Below are positions 40,944 to 51,333 of a stretch of DNA of 64,000 bases, in pieces (the first letter of the stretch is position 1; every line of letters starts with the position of its first letter). The stretch is taken from positions 42,023-106,022 of the forward strand of contig CAJXUB010000002.1 in NCBI GenBank assembly GCA_913061125.1. Direction: 5' to 3'. The stretch comes from an uncultured Flavobacteriaceae bacterium. GTDB lineage: Bacteria; Bacteroidota; Bacteroidia; Flavobacteriales; Flavobacteriaceae. The notes under the pieces are model-generated. The model saw nothing but the letters and a program-made list of their open reading frames with translations. It made no database searches and was not told where the DNA came from. A program made the position numbers and the translations under genes.

Positions 40944-41516
40944 ATGAAAAATATTGTATTATTTGGCCCCCCAGGTGCTGGCAAAGGCACACAAGCCAAC
41001 GTTTTAAAGGACACCTATCAGCTTGTTCACATTTCTACAGGGGATGTTTTTCGAAAAAACATCAAAAACAGAACTCCTCTTGGGACATTGGCACAGTCTT
41101 TCATGGACAAAGGGGAGTTGGTTCCAGATCAGGTTACAATTGATATGCTGAGCGATGAGGTCGCCAAAAATGCAGAAGGGAATGGTTTCATTTTTGACGG
41201 TTTCCCTAGAAATACCACACAAGCAGATGCTTTGGATGAGGTTTTAGCGGCACACGACGCATGCGTAGATGCCATGATTGCTTTAGAGGTTAATGATGAA
41301 ATTTTGGTAAAACGATTGCTAAAACGCGGCGAAACTAGCGGAAGACCGGACGACTCTTCAGAAGAAATTGTTAGAAATCGGATTCAGATTTACTATAACG
41401 AAACCGCCATTTTAAAGTCCTATTATCAAGACAAAAACAAGTATCACGGAGTGAGTGGTGAGGGAGATATCGAAGCCATAACAAAACGACTAAAAGCTGT
41501 GATTGATACGCTTTAA
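40944..41516 (+). CDS. adk: Adenylate kinase
   Basis: [55 protein letters not shown]. Start at internal Met. Confidence 0.95.
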   Translation: MKNIVLFGPPGAGKGTQANVLKDTYQLVHISTGDVFRKNIKNRTPLGTLAQSFMDKGELVPDQVTIDMLSDEVAKNAEGNGFIFDGFPRNTTQADALDEVLAAHDACVDAMIALEVNDEILVKRLLKRGETSGRPDDSSEEIVRNRIQIYYNETAILKSYYQDKNKYHGVSGEGDIEAITKRLKAVIDTL

Positions 41517-41530
41517 GACCAAAAAGAACA

Positions 41531-42535
41531 ATGACTGAGGGAAATTTTGTTGACTATATCAAACTTTATGCGTGTTCTGGAAACGGTGGTAAGGGATCCG
41601 TTCACCTTCATCGTGAGAAATACATCACCAAAGGGGGGCCTGACGGCGGCGATGGTGGACGAGGGGGGCACGTAATTGTTCGAGGGAATTCAAATCTTTG
41701 GACGCTTCATCATCTAAAATTTAAACGTCATTTTAGAGCAGGTCACGGCGAACACGGCAGCAAAAGCCGAAGCACAGGGGCCGATGGCAGCGATGTCTAT
41801 ATTGATGTGCCTCTTGGAACGGTTGTTAAAGACTCTGAAAATGATCAGATGTTGTTTGAGATAACCAATTCTGAACAAGAAATAGTACTTTGTACCGGTG
41901 GTAAAGGAGGTCGAGGGAACTGGCATTTCAAGTCCCCCACCAACCAAACCCCACGTTATGCTCAACCGGGCTTACCGGGCGAAGAAAAAAACGTAACTAT
42001 TGAACTAAAAATTTTAGCTGATGTTGGGCTTGTCGGATTTCCAAATGCAGGAAAATCAACCCTTTTGTCTGTCATTACTGCAGCAAAACCAAAAATTGCA
42101 GACTACGAATTTACCACCCTAAAACCCAACTTAGGTATCGTGGCGTACAGGGACTTTCAGTCGTTTGTTATGGCTGATATTCCTGGAATTATTGAGGGTG
42201 CAGCCGAGGGTAAAGGTTTGGGGCACTACTTTTTGCGCCACATTGAAAGGAACTCAATTTTATTGTTTTTAATCCCAGCTGATGCCAATGACATCAAAGT
42301 GCAGTACGATATTTTATTGGATGAATTGAAACGATACAACCCAGAAATGTTGGATAAAGATCGTCTGGTTGCTATTTCAAAAAGTGACATGTTGGACGAA
42401 GAATTACAAGCGGAAATGAAACAACTTTTGGACGGCCAAATGACCGTGCCATATTTGTTTATCTCGTCGGTTGCTCAAACTGGACTTGCTCAACTTAAGG
42501 ATCTGCTTTGGAAACAACTCAATACAACAGTTTGA
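41531..42535 (+). CDS. obg: GTPase Obg
   Basis: Gly-rich Obg fold [75 protein letters not shown]. Confidence 0.96.
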   Translation: MTEGNFVDYIKLYACSGNGGKGSVHLHREKYITKGGPDGGDGGRGGHVIVRGNSNLWTLHHLKFKRHFRAGHGEHGSKSRSTGADGSDVYIDVPLGTVVKDSENDQMLFEITNSEQEIVLCTGGKGGRGNWHFKSPTNQTPRYAQPGLPGEEKNVTIELKILADVGLVGFPNAGKSTLLSVITAAKPKIADYEFTTLKPNLGIVAYRDFQSFVMADIPGIIEGAAEGKGLGHYFLRHIERNSILLFLIPADANDIKVQYDILLDELKRYNPEMLDKDRLVAISKSDMLDEELQAEMKQLLDGQMTVPYLFISSVAQTGLAQLKDLLWKQLNTTV

Positions 42536-42568
42536 ACAAACAGACTCTTTTTTTGATAGGATACTGCA

Positions 42569-43498
42569 ATGAACAAATTTCTTAATATTATTGTTTTTTG
42601 TCTTTTTAGCCAAACTCTTTTGGCTCAATTAAGCATCGAAAAGTGCCAAGATTTAATTCTCTCAAAACAGTATTCAGAATTAGAATCTAAGCTCCTAAAC
42701 CATTTAAAATCCAATCCCAATGACAACGAAATGCTGGAGGTTTTGGGAGACGTATACGGCTATCAAAATCAATGGAGCAAAGCATCTAAGTGTTATCAAA
42801 CCCTTGTGGAAATAAATCCTAAAAATGCCAATTACCTTTACAAATATGGGGGTGTGTTAGGGGTAATGGCCAAGGAAGGTTCAAAATTTAAGGCATTGAC
42901 ACTTATTCGCAAAACTAAAGACTTATTTAAAAAAGCTGCAGCGCTCGACCCGAAGCACCGACCAGTTCAATGGGCTCAAGTTCAGTTGTATGCCGAGTTA
43001 CCCGGACTGTTGGGCGGTAGTTACGAAACCTCATGGAGCCATGCCGAGCAACTTGAAACTCTCTCCGAAATTGAGGGCTATTTGGCCAAGCTTTATATTC
43101 TAGAACATCAACAAAAAACGGCATTAGCCAAACAGTACGCAAAAAAAATAGTGCTCCGTCATAATGAAAACCCATGTTTAAAGATATCCAAAACACCTGC
43201 TTCAGATTGTGATTATTTTGAGAATTCACTCTACTATGAAGTGGGTCATGCCTATATCCTTTCCGAAAAGGACTTAAATGCGGCAGAATTTTTTATTAAA
43301 AAATACATTTTGAACTTTAGCTCGAGAGATCGTACTCCAAGAGAACAGGCCCACCTGGAGCTTGCGAAACTGTATTTGAGAAAAAGTCAAAATCAGTTGG
43401 CTTTGATTGAGTTGAATAAAGCCATAGAACTTGATTCTGATTTGGATGAAGCCCTTCAAATTAAGGAACAAATTCTGAAGAAAAATATCCAAGATTAA
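42569..43498 (+). CDS. Tetratricopeptide repeat protein, secreted
   Basis: Signal peptide; ASKCYQTLVEINPKNANYLYKYGGVLGVMA; TPR at C terminus. Confidence 0.8.
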   Translation: MNKFLNIIVFCLFSQTLLAQLSIEKCQDLILSKQYSELESKLLNHLKSNPNDNEMLEVLGDVYGYQNQWSKASKCYQTLVEINPKNANYLYKYGGVLGVMAKEGSKFKALTLIRKTKDLFKKAAALDPKHRPVQWAQVQLYAELPGLLGGSYETSWSHAEQLETLSEIEGYLAKLYILEHQQKTALAKQYAKKIVLRHNENPCLKISKTPASDCDYFENSLYYEVGHAYILSEKDLNAAEFFIKKYILNFSSRDRTPREQAHLELAKLYLRKSQNQLALIELNKAIELDSDLDEALQIKEQILKKNIQD

Positions 43499-43537
43499 CC
43501 GTATTGATGAGTATATTTACCATAAAATTCAATTGAT

Positions 43538-44893
43538 ATGAAGGTTCATTTTATAGCCATTGGTGGAGCTGCCATGCACAACTTAGCGTTGGCTTTGCAC
43601 CAACGCGGCGATACAGTAACGGGAAGTGACGATGCAATATTTGACCCTTCAAAATCGCGCTTAGACGCCCACGGTTTGCTTCCGAAAAAAACAGGATGGT
43701 TTACCGAAAAAATCACCGACGATCTGGATGCTGTGATATTGGGAATGCACGCCAAGGCTGACAACCCCGAGTTGCTAAAAGCCCAAGCGTTGCAGTTAAA
43801 AATCCTATCCTATCCTGAATTTATTTTTGAACAGTCCAAATTTAAAACCCGAGTTGTCATTGGGGGTAGCCATGGCAAAACAACCATCACTGCAATGTTG
43901 CTTCATGTGCTGAATTATCACGACAGGGCTGTAGATTTTATGGTTGGTGCTCAACTTGATGGATTTGACATCATGGTGCAGCTGACCGACGACAATGATT
44001 TCATTGTTTTGGAAGGGGACGAATATCTTAGCTCACCGTTGGACCGCCGACCAAAATTTCACCACTACAAACCCAATATTGCACTAATCAGTGGTATTGC
44101 ATGGGATCACATCAATGTATTTCCTACGTTTGAAAATTATAAGGAACAGTTTTCAATTTTTGTGGATTCGATAGTTGATGGAGGCAGTATTACGTATAAT
44201 GCTGAAGACCAGAATGTTAAGGCGGTTGTGGAAGGCAGCGGCAACCCCATTAGGCGATTTCCATACACGACACCAGAACACTACATTGATGATGGTGTAA
44301 CGTTTTTAGAAACCGAGGAAGGCCCCATACCTCTCGAAATTTTTGGGGACCATAACCTCAATAATTTGGCAGGAGCCAAATGGATTTGTCAACAAATGGG
44401 CATCGATGAAATTGATTTTTACGAGGCCATTTCTTCTTTTTCAGGTGCTAGTAAACGTTTAGAGCAAATCGCCTCTAACAATACTTCCATTCTATTTAAA
44501 GATTTTGCTCACGCCCCCAGTAAAGTTAAAGCCACCACCGATGCCGTTCGAGCGCAATTTCCCAAAAAACGCCTTTTGGCTTGTTTAGAACTGCATACCT
44601 ACAGCAGTCTGAACGAAGAATTTTTGGCCAATTATCAAAACACCCTTTCGAGTGCCACGGAGGCTGTTGTATTTTATTCGCCACAGGCCTTAAAAATCAA
44701 GCAAATGAAACCCATTAGTGAAGCACAAATTATAGACGCTTTTGGTCATTCCAACCTGATGGTTTTTACAGAACCTGTGGCATTTCAAGAGTTTTTAAAA
44801 TCTCAATCTTACAACAATACCGCTTTGCTTTTAATGAGTTCTGGAAATTATGGCGGTTTGGATTTTGACCGTCTAAAAGAATTAATTCTCTAA
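43538..44893 (+). CDS. Mur ligase family protein (Mpl-like murein peptide ligase)
   Basis: HFIAIGGAAMHNLALALHQRGDTVTGSDD; ATP site VVIGGSHGKTTITAMLLHVL; DHNLNNLAGA. Confidence 0.9.
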   Translation: MKVHFIAIGGAAMHNLALALHQRGDTVTGSDDAIFDPSKSRLDAHGLLPKKTGWFTEKITDDLDAVILGMHAKADNPELLKAQALQLKILSYPEFIFEQSKFKTRVVIGGSHGKTTITAMLLHVLNYHDRAVDFMVGAQLDGFDIMVQLTDDNDFIVLEGDEYLSSPLDRRPKFHHYKPNIALISGIAWDHINVFPTFENYKEQFSIFVDSIVDGGSITYNAEDQNVKAVVEGSGNPIRRFPYTTPEHYIDDGVTFLETEEGPIPLEIFGDHNLNNLAGAKWICQQMGIDEIDFYEAISSFSGASKRLEQIASNNTSILFKDFAHAPSKVKATTDAVRAQFPKKRLLACLELHTYSSLNEEFLANYQNTLSSATEAVVFYSPQALKIKQMKPISEAQIIDAFGHSNLMVFTEPVAFQEFLKSQSYNNTALLLMSSGNYGGLDFDRLKELIL

Positions 44894-44919
44894 AAAATGT
44901 AGTTTTAAATCCTAATATT

Positions 44920-45612
44920 ATGCCCCAAAACAACCTTACCATCAAACAATGGTCGCCAGCCGATCAACCAAGAGAAAAATTAAGAGACCAAGGCGCGCGT
45001 TTTCTTAGCAACGCCGAGTTGTTGGCCATTTTAATTGGCTCAGGGACAGTAGATATGAGTGCCGTAGAGTTATCCAAAGTCATTCTTTCAAGTGTAAAAA
45101 ATAACATAAATAATCTTGGGAAACTTACCCTGCATCAACTTATAAATTTTAAAGGTATTGGTGAGGCCAAGGCCATCAAAATTGCAGCAGCTTTGGAGCT
45201 GGGGCGCCGGCAGAGAAGTTCTGACATTAACGAGCGACCCATCATACGGTCAAGTCAGTCCGTTTTTGATTTGATGGCACCTTTGCTCAGCGCGTTAAGT
45301 CACGAAGAATTTTGGATTTTATATTTAAACAACTCCAACAAAGTGTTAGCCAAAGCTCAACTGAGTAAAGGCGGAATCACTACCACTGTTGTTGATGTGA
45401 GACTGGTGTTAAAAAAAGCATTGGAGTTGGGAGCAATCGGGCTCATTTTGGTTCACAACCACCCCTCTGGAACCCTCAAACCCAGTCCTTCCGATCTAGA
45501 TCTGACCCGAAAACTTAAAAACGCTGCATCAACCTTGGAGATTACGGTCTTGGACCACATAATTCTCACAGAAAAAACCTATTTTAGTTTTGCCGATGAA
45601 AACGTGCTGTAA
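44920..45612 (+). CDS. radC: DNA repair protein RadC (JAMM domain)
   Basis: REKLRDQGARFLSNAELLAILIGSGT; LVHNHPSGTLKPSPSDLDLTRKL. Confidence 0.95.
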   Translation: MPQNNLTIKQWSPADQPREKLRDQGARFLSNAELLAILIGSGTVDMSAVELSKVILSSVKNNINNLGKLTLHQLINFKGIGEAKAIKIAAALELGRRQRSSDINERPIIRSSQSVFDLMAPLLSALSHEEFWILYLNNSNKVLAKAQLSKGGITTTVVDVRLVLKKALELGAIGLILVHNHPSGTLKPSPSDLDLTRKLKNAASTLEITVLDHIILTEKTYFSFADENVL

Positions 45613-46919
45613 TGCTATTGATTTATACACCAAAAGTGACAAGCCGACTCAAATTTGTATTTAAACAAATTTGTACTCGAATTTTGGGCATTCCAATAGG
45701 ATTTACAACCACCATAGAACCCTTTATCGCGCATGACGGCTTGAAAATGTCGTATGGCGTACAACCCTTAGGGTCAGAATTTTTTGTTCAAAGCAATGGA
45801 TTACTTTTTGAACAAGGCCTATCAGATTTAGAAATTAACGTTCAAAAGTGGGGAACGACAAAATGTTTTTTTGGAGTTGGTGACAAAAGCCAATTGCCGT
45901 TTGATATTTTTTCTGCAGCATTTTATTTGCTTAGTCGTTACGAAGAATACCTTCCGCATGTTAAAGACCGTTACGGACGATTTACAAAACACGACAGTCT
46001 TGCTTTTCAACACGGTTTTTTACAACAGCCAGTTGTTGATCTTTGGGCCGAAAATTTTAAACAAGCTTTGAGTGCTTTTTTTCCTGAAGCCGAGTTCAAG
46101 TCACGGCAATACGACATCCAGCCCGTCATCGATGTGCCTATGGCGTATTATTTTAAGTACAAGGGTCTGTTTCGAACCTTTGGAGGGGCCGTTTCGGATC
46201 TTTTCAATTTTCGATTTAGGTTATTTTACGACCGATTTTTTGTATTGTTTGGACTAAAACGAGACCCGTATGATAACTTTAAATGGATTATTAATAGACA
46301 AAAGAAAAGCCAATCCAAATTTCACATGTTTTTTTTGGTGGGCGATTTTACATCCTACGACAGCAATATTAGTTTGAATAAAAAACCTTTTTTGTCGCTT
46401 ATAAAGTCCATGCGTGATTACTGCAAAGTTGGGCTAAAATCTTCTTTTTATGCGTTGGATGATTTGTCGATTTTGAAATTGGAAAAAACCCGTTTGGATG
46501 GAGTTCTAAATTCTGCCATAAAAGATGTTCGGAGTTCATTTTCGAAAGTAAATTTACCGGTAACTTACAGGCATTATGTAGAATTGGAAATACAAAACGA
46601 TTTTTCCATGGGCTACCCTGATACTATAGGGTTTAGGGCAGGAACATGTACTCCGTTTTTATTCTATGATATTGACTTTGAAATTCAAACGCCATTACTG
46701 ATTCACCCCTATCAATTGATGGATTTTTCATTGCTCCAATTCAATTCGTATTTAGACAAAAAAGAGTCCTTGGAAAAAGCCATTTCGCAGGTTCAACAAG
46801 TTGGAGGTATTTTCACACCTGTTTTTCATAACTACAGTTTTAGCCCCCTAAACCGCTGGAAAGATTTTAAATCCCTTTTTAATTTAATTTTAGACTCAAA
46901 AACCAATGTTTCACCATAA
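45612..46919 (+). CDS. Polysaccharide deacetylase-like family protein
   Basis: LPFDIFSAAFYLLSRYEEYLPHVKDRYGRF...DVPMAYYFKYKG; GFRAGTCTPFLFYD. Confidence 0.75.
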   Translation: MLLIYTPKVTSRLKFVFKQICTRILGIPIGFTTTIEPFIAHDGLKMSYGVQPLGSEFFVQSNGLLFEQGLSDLEINVQKWGTTKCFFGVGDKSQLPFDIFSAAFYLLSRYEEYLPHVKDRYGRFTKHDSLAFQHGFLQQPVVDLWAENFKQALSAFFPEAEFKSRQYDIQPVIDVPMAYYFKYKGLFRTFGGAVSDLFNFRFRLFYDRFFVLFGLKRDPYDNFKWIINRQKKSQSKFHMFFLVGDFTSYDSNISLNKKPFLSLIKSMRDYCKVGLKSSFYALDDLSILKLEKTRLDGVLNSAIKDVRSSFSKVNLPVTYRHYVELEIQNDFSMGYPDTIGFRAGTCTPFLFYDIDFEIQTPLLIHPYQLMDFSLLQFNSYLDKKESLEKAISQVQQVGGIFTPVFHNYSFSPLNRWKDFKSLFNLILDSKTNVSP

Positions 46920-47592
46920 AAAACACCTTTTTTTCGATTTGGATCACACCTTATGGGACTTTGACAAAAATTCGGCCCTTACCTTTGATAAGATATTTAA
47001 AGATCATCATATTGAGGTCAACCTTCAAGATTTTTTGGACGTTTATGCTCCTATTAATCTTCAATATTGGAAATTGTATCGTGAGGAAAAAATAGACAAG
47101 GCCAGTTTGCGTTTTGGCAGACTCGACGACGCATTTACTGCACTATCTTACCCAGTGGCAAAAGAATTAATTGACACACTATCAGAAGATTACATAACTT
47201 ATTTGTCCACATTTAATCATTTAATTGAAGGAACTTTGGAGATTTTAGACCATCTAAATTCCAATTATCATTTGCATATCATAACCAACGGTTTTAAAGA
47301 AGTTCAGCACGGAAAATTGAAAAAATCCGGCATCAATTCTTATTTTAATACGGTCACAAATTCTGAAATGGTGGGAGTCAAAAAACCCAATCGTAAAATG
47401 TTTGATTATGCCTTGTCCGAGGCACAAGCCAATGTGACAGACAGTTTAATGATTGGTGATAACCTGGAGGCAGATGTTTTAGGAGCCCTAAATATGGGTA
47501 TGGATGCCGTTTGTTTTAACTATCATAAAGTGGAGGTTCCAAAGGACATCCCAGCGATTAACCGCCTTGTGGAACTCAAACAATATTTGTAA
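46906..47592 (+). CDS. HAD family hydrolase, YjjG-type noncanonical pyrimidine nucleotidase
   Basis: LFFDLDHTLWDFDKNS; IITNGFKEVQHGKLKKSGI; SLMIGDNLEADVLGALNMGMDAVCFN. Confidence 0.92.
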   Translation: MFHHKKHLFFDLDHTLWDFDKNSALTFDKIFKDHHIEVNLQDFLDVYAPINLQYWKLYREEKIDKASLRFGRLDDAFTALSYPVAKELIDTLSEDYITYLSTFNHLIEGTLEILDHLNSNYHLHIITNGFKEVQHGKLKKSGINSYFNTVTNSEMVGVKKPNRKMFDYALSEAQANVTDSLMIGDNLEADVLGALNMGMDAVCFNYHKVEVPKDIPAINRLVELKQYL

Positions 47593-47629
47593 CAGTAAAA
47601 AATCACTATCTTCATAAAAAATATAGTTC

Positions 47630-48454
47630 ATGAAAATTCCTTTTAACACCATCTTGGTTTTGTTCATTAGCGTTCAATCGGTCGTGGTAGCCCAGTCCAA
47701 TCTCAATGCCTACAAATATTTTTCGGTGGCGGATCGGTTCGAATTTTTAAAATATTCCGATCAATATCAGGTTAATTCACTCACCAAGTTTTTGTTAAAG
47801 AAAAATGGATTTATCGTTTTAGAACCCTCTGAAGATTATCCGCAAGATTTGTCTTCCAACCGTTGTTTGTTGGCCAATGTCGATGTGATTAAAGTTAAGG
47901 GATTTCTAAAAACCAAGTTGGAAGTTCATTTTAAGAATTGTAAAAATGAAATCATTTACACTTCCGATGTTGGTGTTTCTCGGGAAAAAGATTTCAGGAA
48001 GGCCTATCATGAGGCCTTGCGTGCTGCTTTTAAATCCATTTCAGATTTGGATTATAGCTACAACACGCCACCCGCTTCTCAGGTCATTTCAGAAGACGTT
48101 CCCGATCAGACCCCACAAAAAAATCTACCTCCAGCCCCCGAAGTGGTCGAAATCCCCAAATCTCCAGTACTGGTTTCAACCGATGCGGTTCGCCCACCGC
48201 CACCGCCACCAACTCAAGCGACCCAAATCAAGTCTGTTTCGGATAAGATTCCCGCTTTTCAATTAAAGTCAACTTCATATGGGTTTGATGTCATAGAAAA
48301 TTCTACCGAACGTATCATTCACTCCCTCCACGAAACGATGTACCAGGGGTTGTACATCATCAACAACTTGCCTGGTATGGCGTACAAGCGTGGCAACAAA
48401 TGGGTACGGGAATATATTTCAAATCAAAAAACAGTTATTGAACCTCTTTTCTAA
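47630..48454 (+). CDS. Hypothetical secreted protein with Pro-rich linker
   Basis: Signal peptide MKIPFNTILVLFISVQSVVVAQS; PPPPPP linker between two folded-looking segments. Confidence 0.7.
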   Translation: MKIPFNTILVLFISVQSVVVAQSNLNAYKYFSVADRFEFLKYSDQYQVNSLTKFLLKKNGFIVLEPSEDYPQDLSSNRCLLANVDVIKVKGFLKTKLEVHFKNCKNEIIYTSDVGVSREKDFRKAYHEALRAAFKSISDLDYSYNTPPASQVISEDVPDQTPQKNLPPAPEVVEIPKSPVLVSTDAVRPPPPPPTQATQIKSVSDKIPAFQLKSTSYGFDVIENSTERIIHSLHETMYQGLYIINNLPGMAYKRGNKWVREYISNQKTVIEPLF

Positions 48455-48460
48455 TTTTCT

Positions 48461-49738
48461 TCAATACCCGTATTTATCGTTCCACCGCTGCTTCAGAAAA
48501 TCGTATTGCGCTTGTTCTCTTGGATTATTTCCAGGGGCATAAAAGGTAGTGTTTTTAATTTCTTTAGGTAAGAATTCTTGTAGAACAAAATTCTGATTAT
48601 AATTGTGAGCGTACTTGTAATCTTCGCCATAGCCCATGGTTTTCATAAGCTGTGTGGGGGCATTCCTGAGGTCCAAAGGGACACTTAGATCGCCAGTTTT
48701 TTTAACGCAATCAATGGCGTTATCAATGGCTTTATACGCAGCATTACTTTTTGGGGAACAGGCCAGGTAGGTCGCACACTGGCTTAATATTATTCGAGAT
48801 TCTGGCATACCAACCGATGAAATCGCTTGCATCGTAGAGTTGGCCATAACTAATGCCGTGGGGTTGGCGTTTCCAATATCTTCGCTTGCTAAAATGAGTA
48901 GTCGGCGGGCAATAAATTTAATATCTTCACCGCCCTGCAGCATTCGGGCCAACCAATATACTGCACCGTTGGGATCACTACCTCTAATGGATTTTATAAA
49001 AGCTGAAATAATATCGTAGTGTTGTTCTCCTGTTTTATCATAGCGTGACAAATTATTTTGAACCCTTTCTTGAACAAATTCATTCGTAATGTGTACCGAA
49101 TCTGTGGGTTCTGAGCCCACCAAAAGCTCAAAACTGTTCAATAATTTTCGAGCATCACCACCAGACAATCGAATGAGAGCATCAGTTTCATCGAGGACAA
49201 TTGTTTTTTTGGCCAGCTCTTTATCCTCTCTAATGGCGCGGTTTAGAAGCGCAATTAAATCTTCTTTTGAAAAAGGATTTAGCGTATAAACCTGACAACG
49301 CGATAGAAGTGCAGGGATGACCTCGAAACTTGGGTTTTCTGTGGTAGCGCCAATGAGCGTTACCCAACCCTTTTCCACGGCTTGTAACAAAGAATCTTGT
49401 TGTGATTTGCTAAAACGATGGATTTCGTCAATGAACAGAATTGGATTTTTGGTTGTAAAAAGGCCACCGCTTTGTTTGGCTTTTTCGATAACCTCTCTCA
49501 CGTCTTTTACTCCAGAATTTATGGCGCTCAAAGTATAAAATGGCCGCTCGGATTCTTTGGCAATAATTTGGGCCAAAGTAGTTTTACCCACACCAGGTGG
49601 TCCCCACAAAATCATGGAAGGAATCAACCCCTGATTTAGCGCTTGGGAGAGGGCGCCACTTTTCCCAATAAGGTGTTGTTGACTGATGTAGTCCGAAAGT
49701 GTATTGGGGCGCAAACGTTCTGCTAGCGGTGTATTCAT
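48461..49738 (-). CDS. rarA: Replication-associated recombination protein A
   Basis: PLAERLRPNTLSDYISQQHLIGKSGALSQAL; WGPPGVGKTTLAQIIA; FIDEIHRFSKSQQDSLLQAVEKG. Confidence 0.95.
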   Translation of the reverse strand: MNTPLAERLRPNTLSDYISQQHLIGKSGALSQALNQGLIPSMILWGPPGVGKTTLAQIIAKESERPFYTLSAINSGVKDVREVIEKAKQSGGLFTTKNPILFIDEIHRFSKSQQDSLLQAVEKGWVTLIGATTENPSFEVIPALLSRCQVYTLNPFSKEDLIALLNRAIREDKELAKKTIVLDETDALIRLSGGDARKLLNSFELLVGSEPTDSVHITNEFVQERVQNNLSRYDKTGEQHYDIISAFIKSIRGSDPNGAVYWLARMLQGGEDIKFIARRLLILASEDIGNANPTALVMANSTMQAISSVGMPESRIILSQCATYLACSPKSNAAYKAIDNAIDCVKKTGDLSVPLDLRNAPTQLMKTMGYGEDYKYAHNYNQNFVLQEFLPKEIKNTTFYAPGNNPREQAQYDFLKQRWNDKYGY

Positions 49739-49793
49739 ACCACAAAATAACTCATTTTTTTATTGTTATATCAACTTTCGTATTTTTATATTA

Positions 49794-50519
49794 ATGAAAA
49801 CCACAAAACCGTTTCAATTTACAAAAGGGGTTATTTTATATCCTCTTGGACTTGTGCTATGCATTTGGTTTGTTTTTTGGGTTGAATTTCATTTTGATTT
49901 GAATCTCAAATCCTATGGTATTTTTCCAAGAAAACTAGACGGATTGCCCGGAATTTTAGTCAGCCCGTTTCTTCACGGCTCGCTGTCCCACCTGTACAAC
50001 AACACCCTTCCATTGCTGGTCTTGTCCATGGCACTTAGTTATTTTTACAAAAATCTGGCTTTTCGAATCTTTTATTTGGGGGTCATATATTCTGGAATTT
50101 TAACATGGTGCATCGGAAGTCCGGCCTACCATATCGGAGCCAGCGGTTATATTTATGTGTTGATGAGTTTTTTATTGTTTAAAGGACTCTTTTCCAATCA
50201 CTACAGGTTGATTGCCCTATCGCTTTTGGTTGTTTTTCTTTATGGAGGAATGATTTGGTATATTTTTCCAATTAAAGAAAACATGTCGTGGGAAGGGCAT
50301 CTTTCAGGATTTTTTGTTGGCCTTTGGTTTGCCGTTAGATTTCAAAGTGCTGTCCCAAAACCCGAACAATACCATTGGGAAAAATCCGATTACAACGAAC
50401 AAAATGACCCGTTTTTAAAACACTTTGATGCGGAAGGTAATTTTATTGAAAAGCCCGTTGAATCTAGCGACTCAATACCTGAAACCGCTGTAAAATACTT
50501 CTATAATTCAGAAGAGTGA
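49794..50519 (+). CDS. Rhomboid family intramembrane serine protease
   Basis: SPFLHGSLSHLYNNTLPLLVL; catalytic GASGYIYVLMSFLLFKG; WEGHLSGFFVGLWFA. Confidence 0.93.
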   Translation: MKTTKPFQFTKGVILYPLGLVLCIWFVFWVEFHFDLNLKSYGIFPRKLDGLPGILVSPFLHGSLSHLYNNTLPLLVLSMALSYFYKNLAFRIFYLGVIYSGILTWCIGSPAYHIGASGYIYVLMSFLLFKGLFSNHYRLIALSLLVVFLYGGMIWYIFPIKENMSWEGHLSGFFVGLWFAVRFQSAVPKPEQYHWEKSDYNEQNDPFLKHFDAEGNFIEKPVESSDSIPETAVKYFYNSEE

Positions 50520-51247
50520 CGCTGGCGGACCGCTTCATAAAGAAAGGCACCACAGGCCACCGAAACGTTCAATGAGCCAATGCGTCCAAACATGGGGAGT
50601 TTTGCTTTTTGATTCGAAATTTTTAAAACAGAAGGGGAGATGCCCTTGCCCTCAGACCCCATCACAATAGCACAACCGGATGTAAAATCGACATTGTACA
50701 GTGTGGTATTGGTTTTCTCTGTTGCTGCTATAACTTGTATCTCGGACGATTGAAAATAAAATACGGCATCCTTGATATGATCTACCTTACATATTGGAAT
50801 ATTAAATACAGCACCAGCACTGGTTTTTATGGTGTCCCCATTAATTGGTGCACTTCCTTTTTTTGGAACAACAATACCATCAACCCCGGTGCATTCTGCC
50901 GTTCGTATAATAGCTCCAAAGTTTCGAACGTCGCTTAACTGATCTAAAACAAGAAATAGCGGGTTTTTTTTGACCGATAATACTTCTGCGATGAGTTGGT
51001 CTAAATCCTGAAACTGAATGGGCGCTATTTGCGCCACTGCCCCCTGATGGTTGTTGGGAGTCAATCGGTTGAGTTTTTCAATAGGAACATAACTGCAATT
51101 GATGCGATGCTGTCGTATTTGTTTTTCAAGTTTTAAAAACAATTCACCTCGAAGCCCTTTCTGTAAAAAAATTTTATCAATGGATTTTCCAGCATCAATA
51201 GCCTCCAATATGGCACGAATACCGTAAAGTGTTATTTCATTTTGCAT
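50501..51247 (-). CDS. rlmB: 23S rRNA (guanosine-2'-O)-methyltransferase RlmB
   Basis: LYGIRAILEAIDAGKSIDKIFLQKG; LDQLSDVRNFGAIIRTAECTGVDGIVVPK; MGSEGKGIS; SLNVSVACGAFLYEAVRQR. Confidence 0.94.
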   Translation of the reverse strand: MQNEITLYGIRAILEAIDAGKSIDKIFLQKGLRGELFLKLEKQIRQHRINCSYVPIEKLNRLTPNNHQGAVAQIAPIQFQDLDQLIAEVLSVKKNPLFLVLDQLSDVRNFGAIIRTAECTGVDGIVVPKKGSAPINGDTIKTSAGAVFNIPICKVDHIKDAVFYFQSSEIQVIAATEKTNTTLYNVDFTSGCAIVMGSEGKGISPSVLKISNQKAKLPMFGRIGSLNVSVACGAFLYEAVRQRHSSEL

Positions 51248-51284
51248 GCCGTAAAAGTACGATTTATTATGGATTGATTTCATA

Positions 51285-51317
51285 AAAAAAAAGCGGGTCA
51301 CAACCCGCTTTTTTTTA
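51285..51317 (-). terminator. Rho-independent terminator downstream of S8 protease gene
   Basis: AAAAAAAGCGGGT-CACA-ACCCGCTTTTTTTT. Confidence 0.85.
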
Positions 51318-51333
51318 AAAGAGTTACCCAAGT

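Noticed and set aside
44920-45612. RadC as a marker of a phage or ICE
   Set aside because: Flanked by chromosomal core genes with no phage or conjugation genes.
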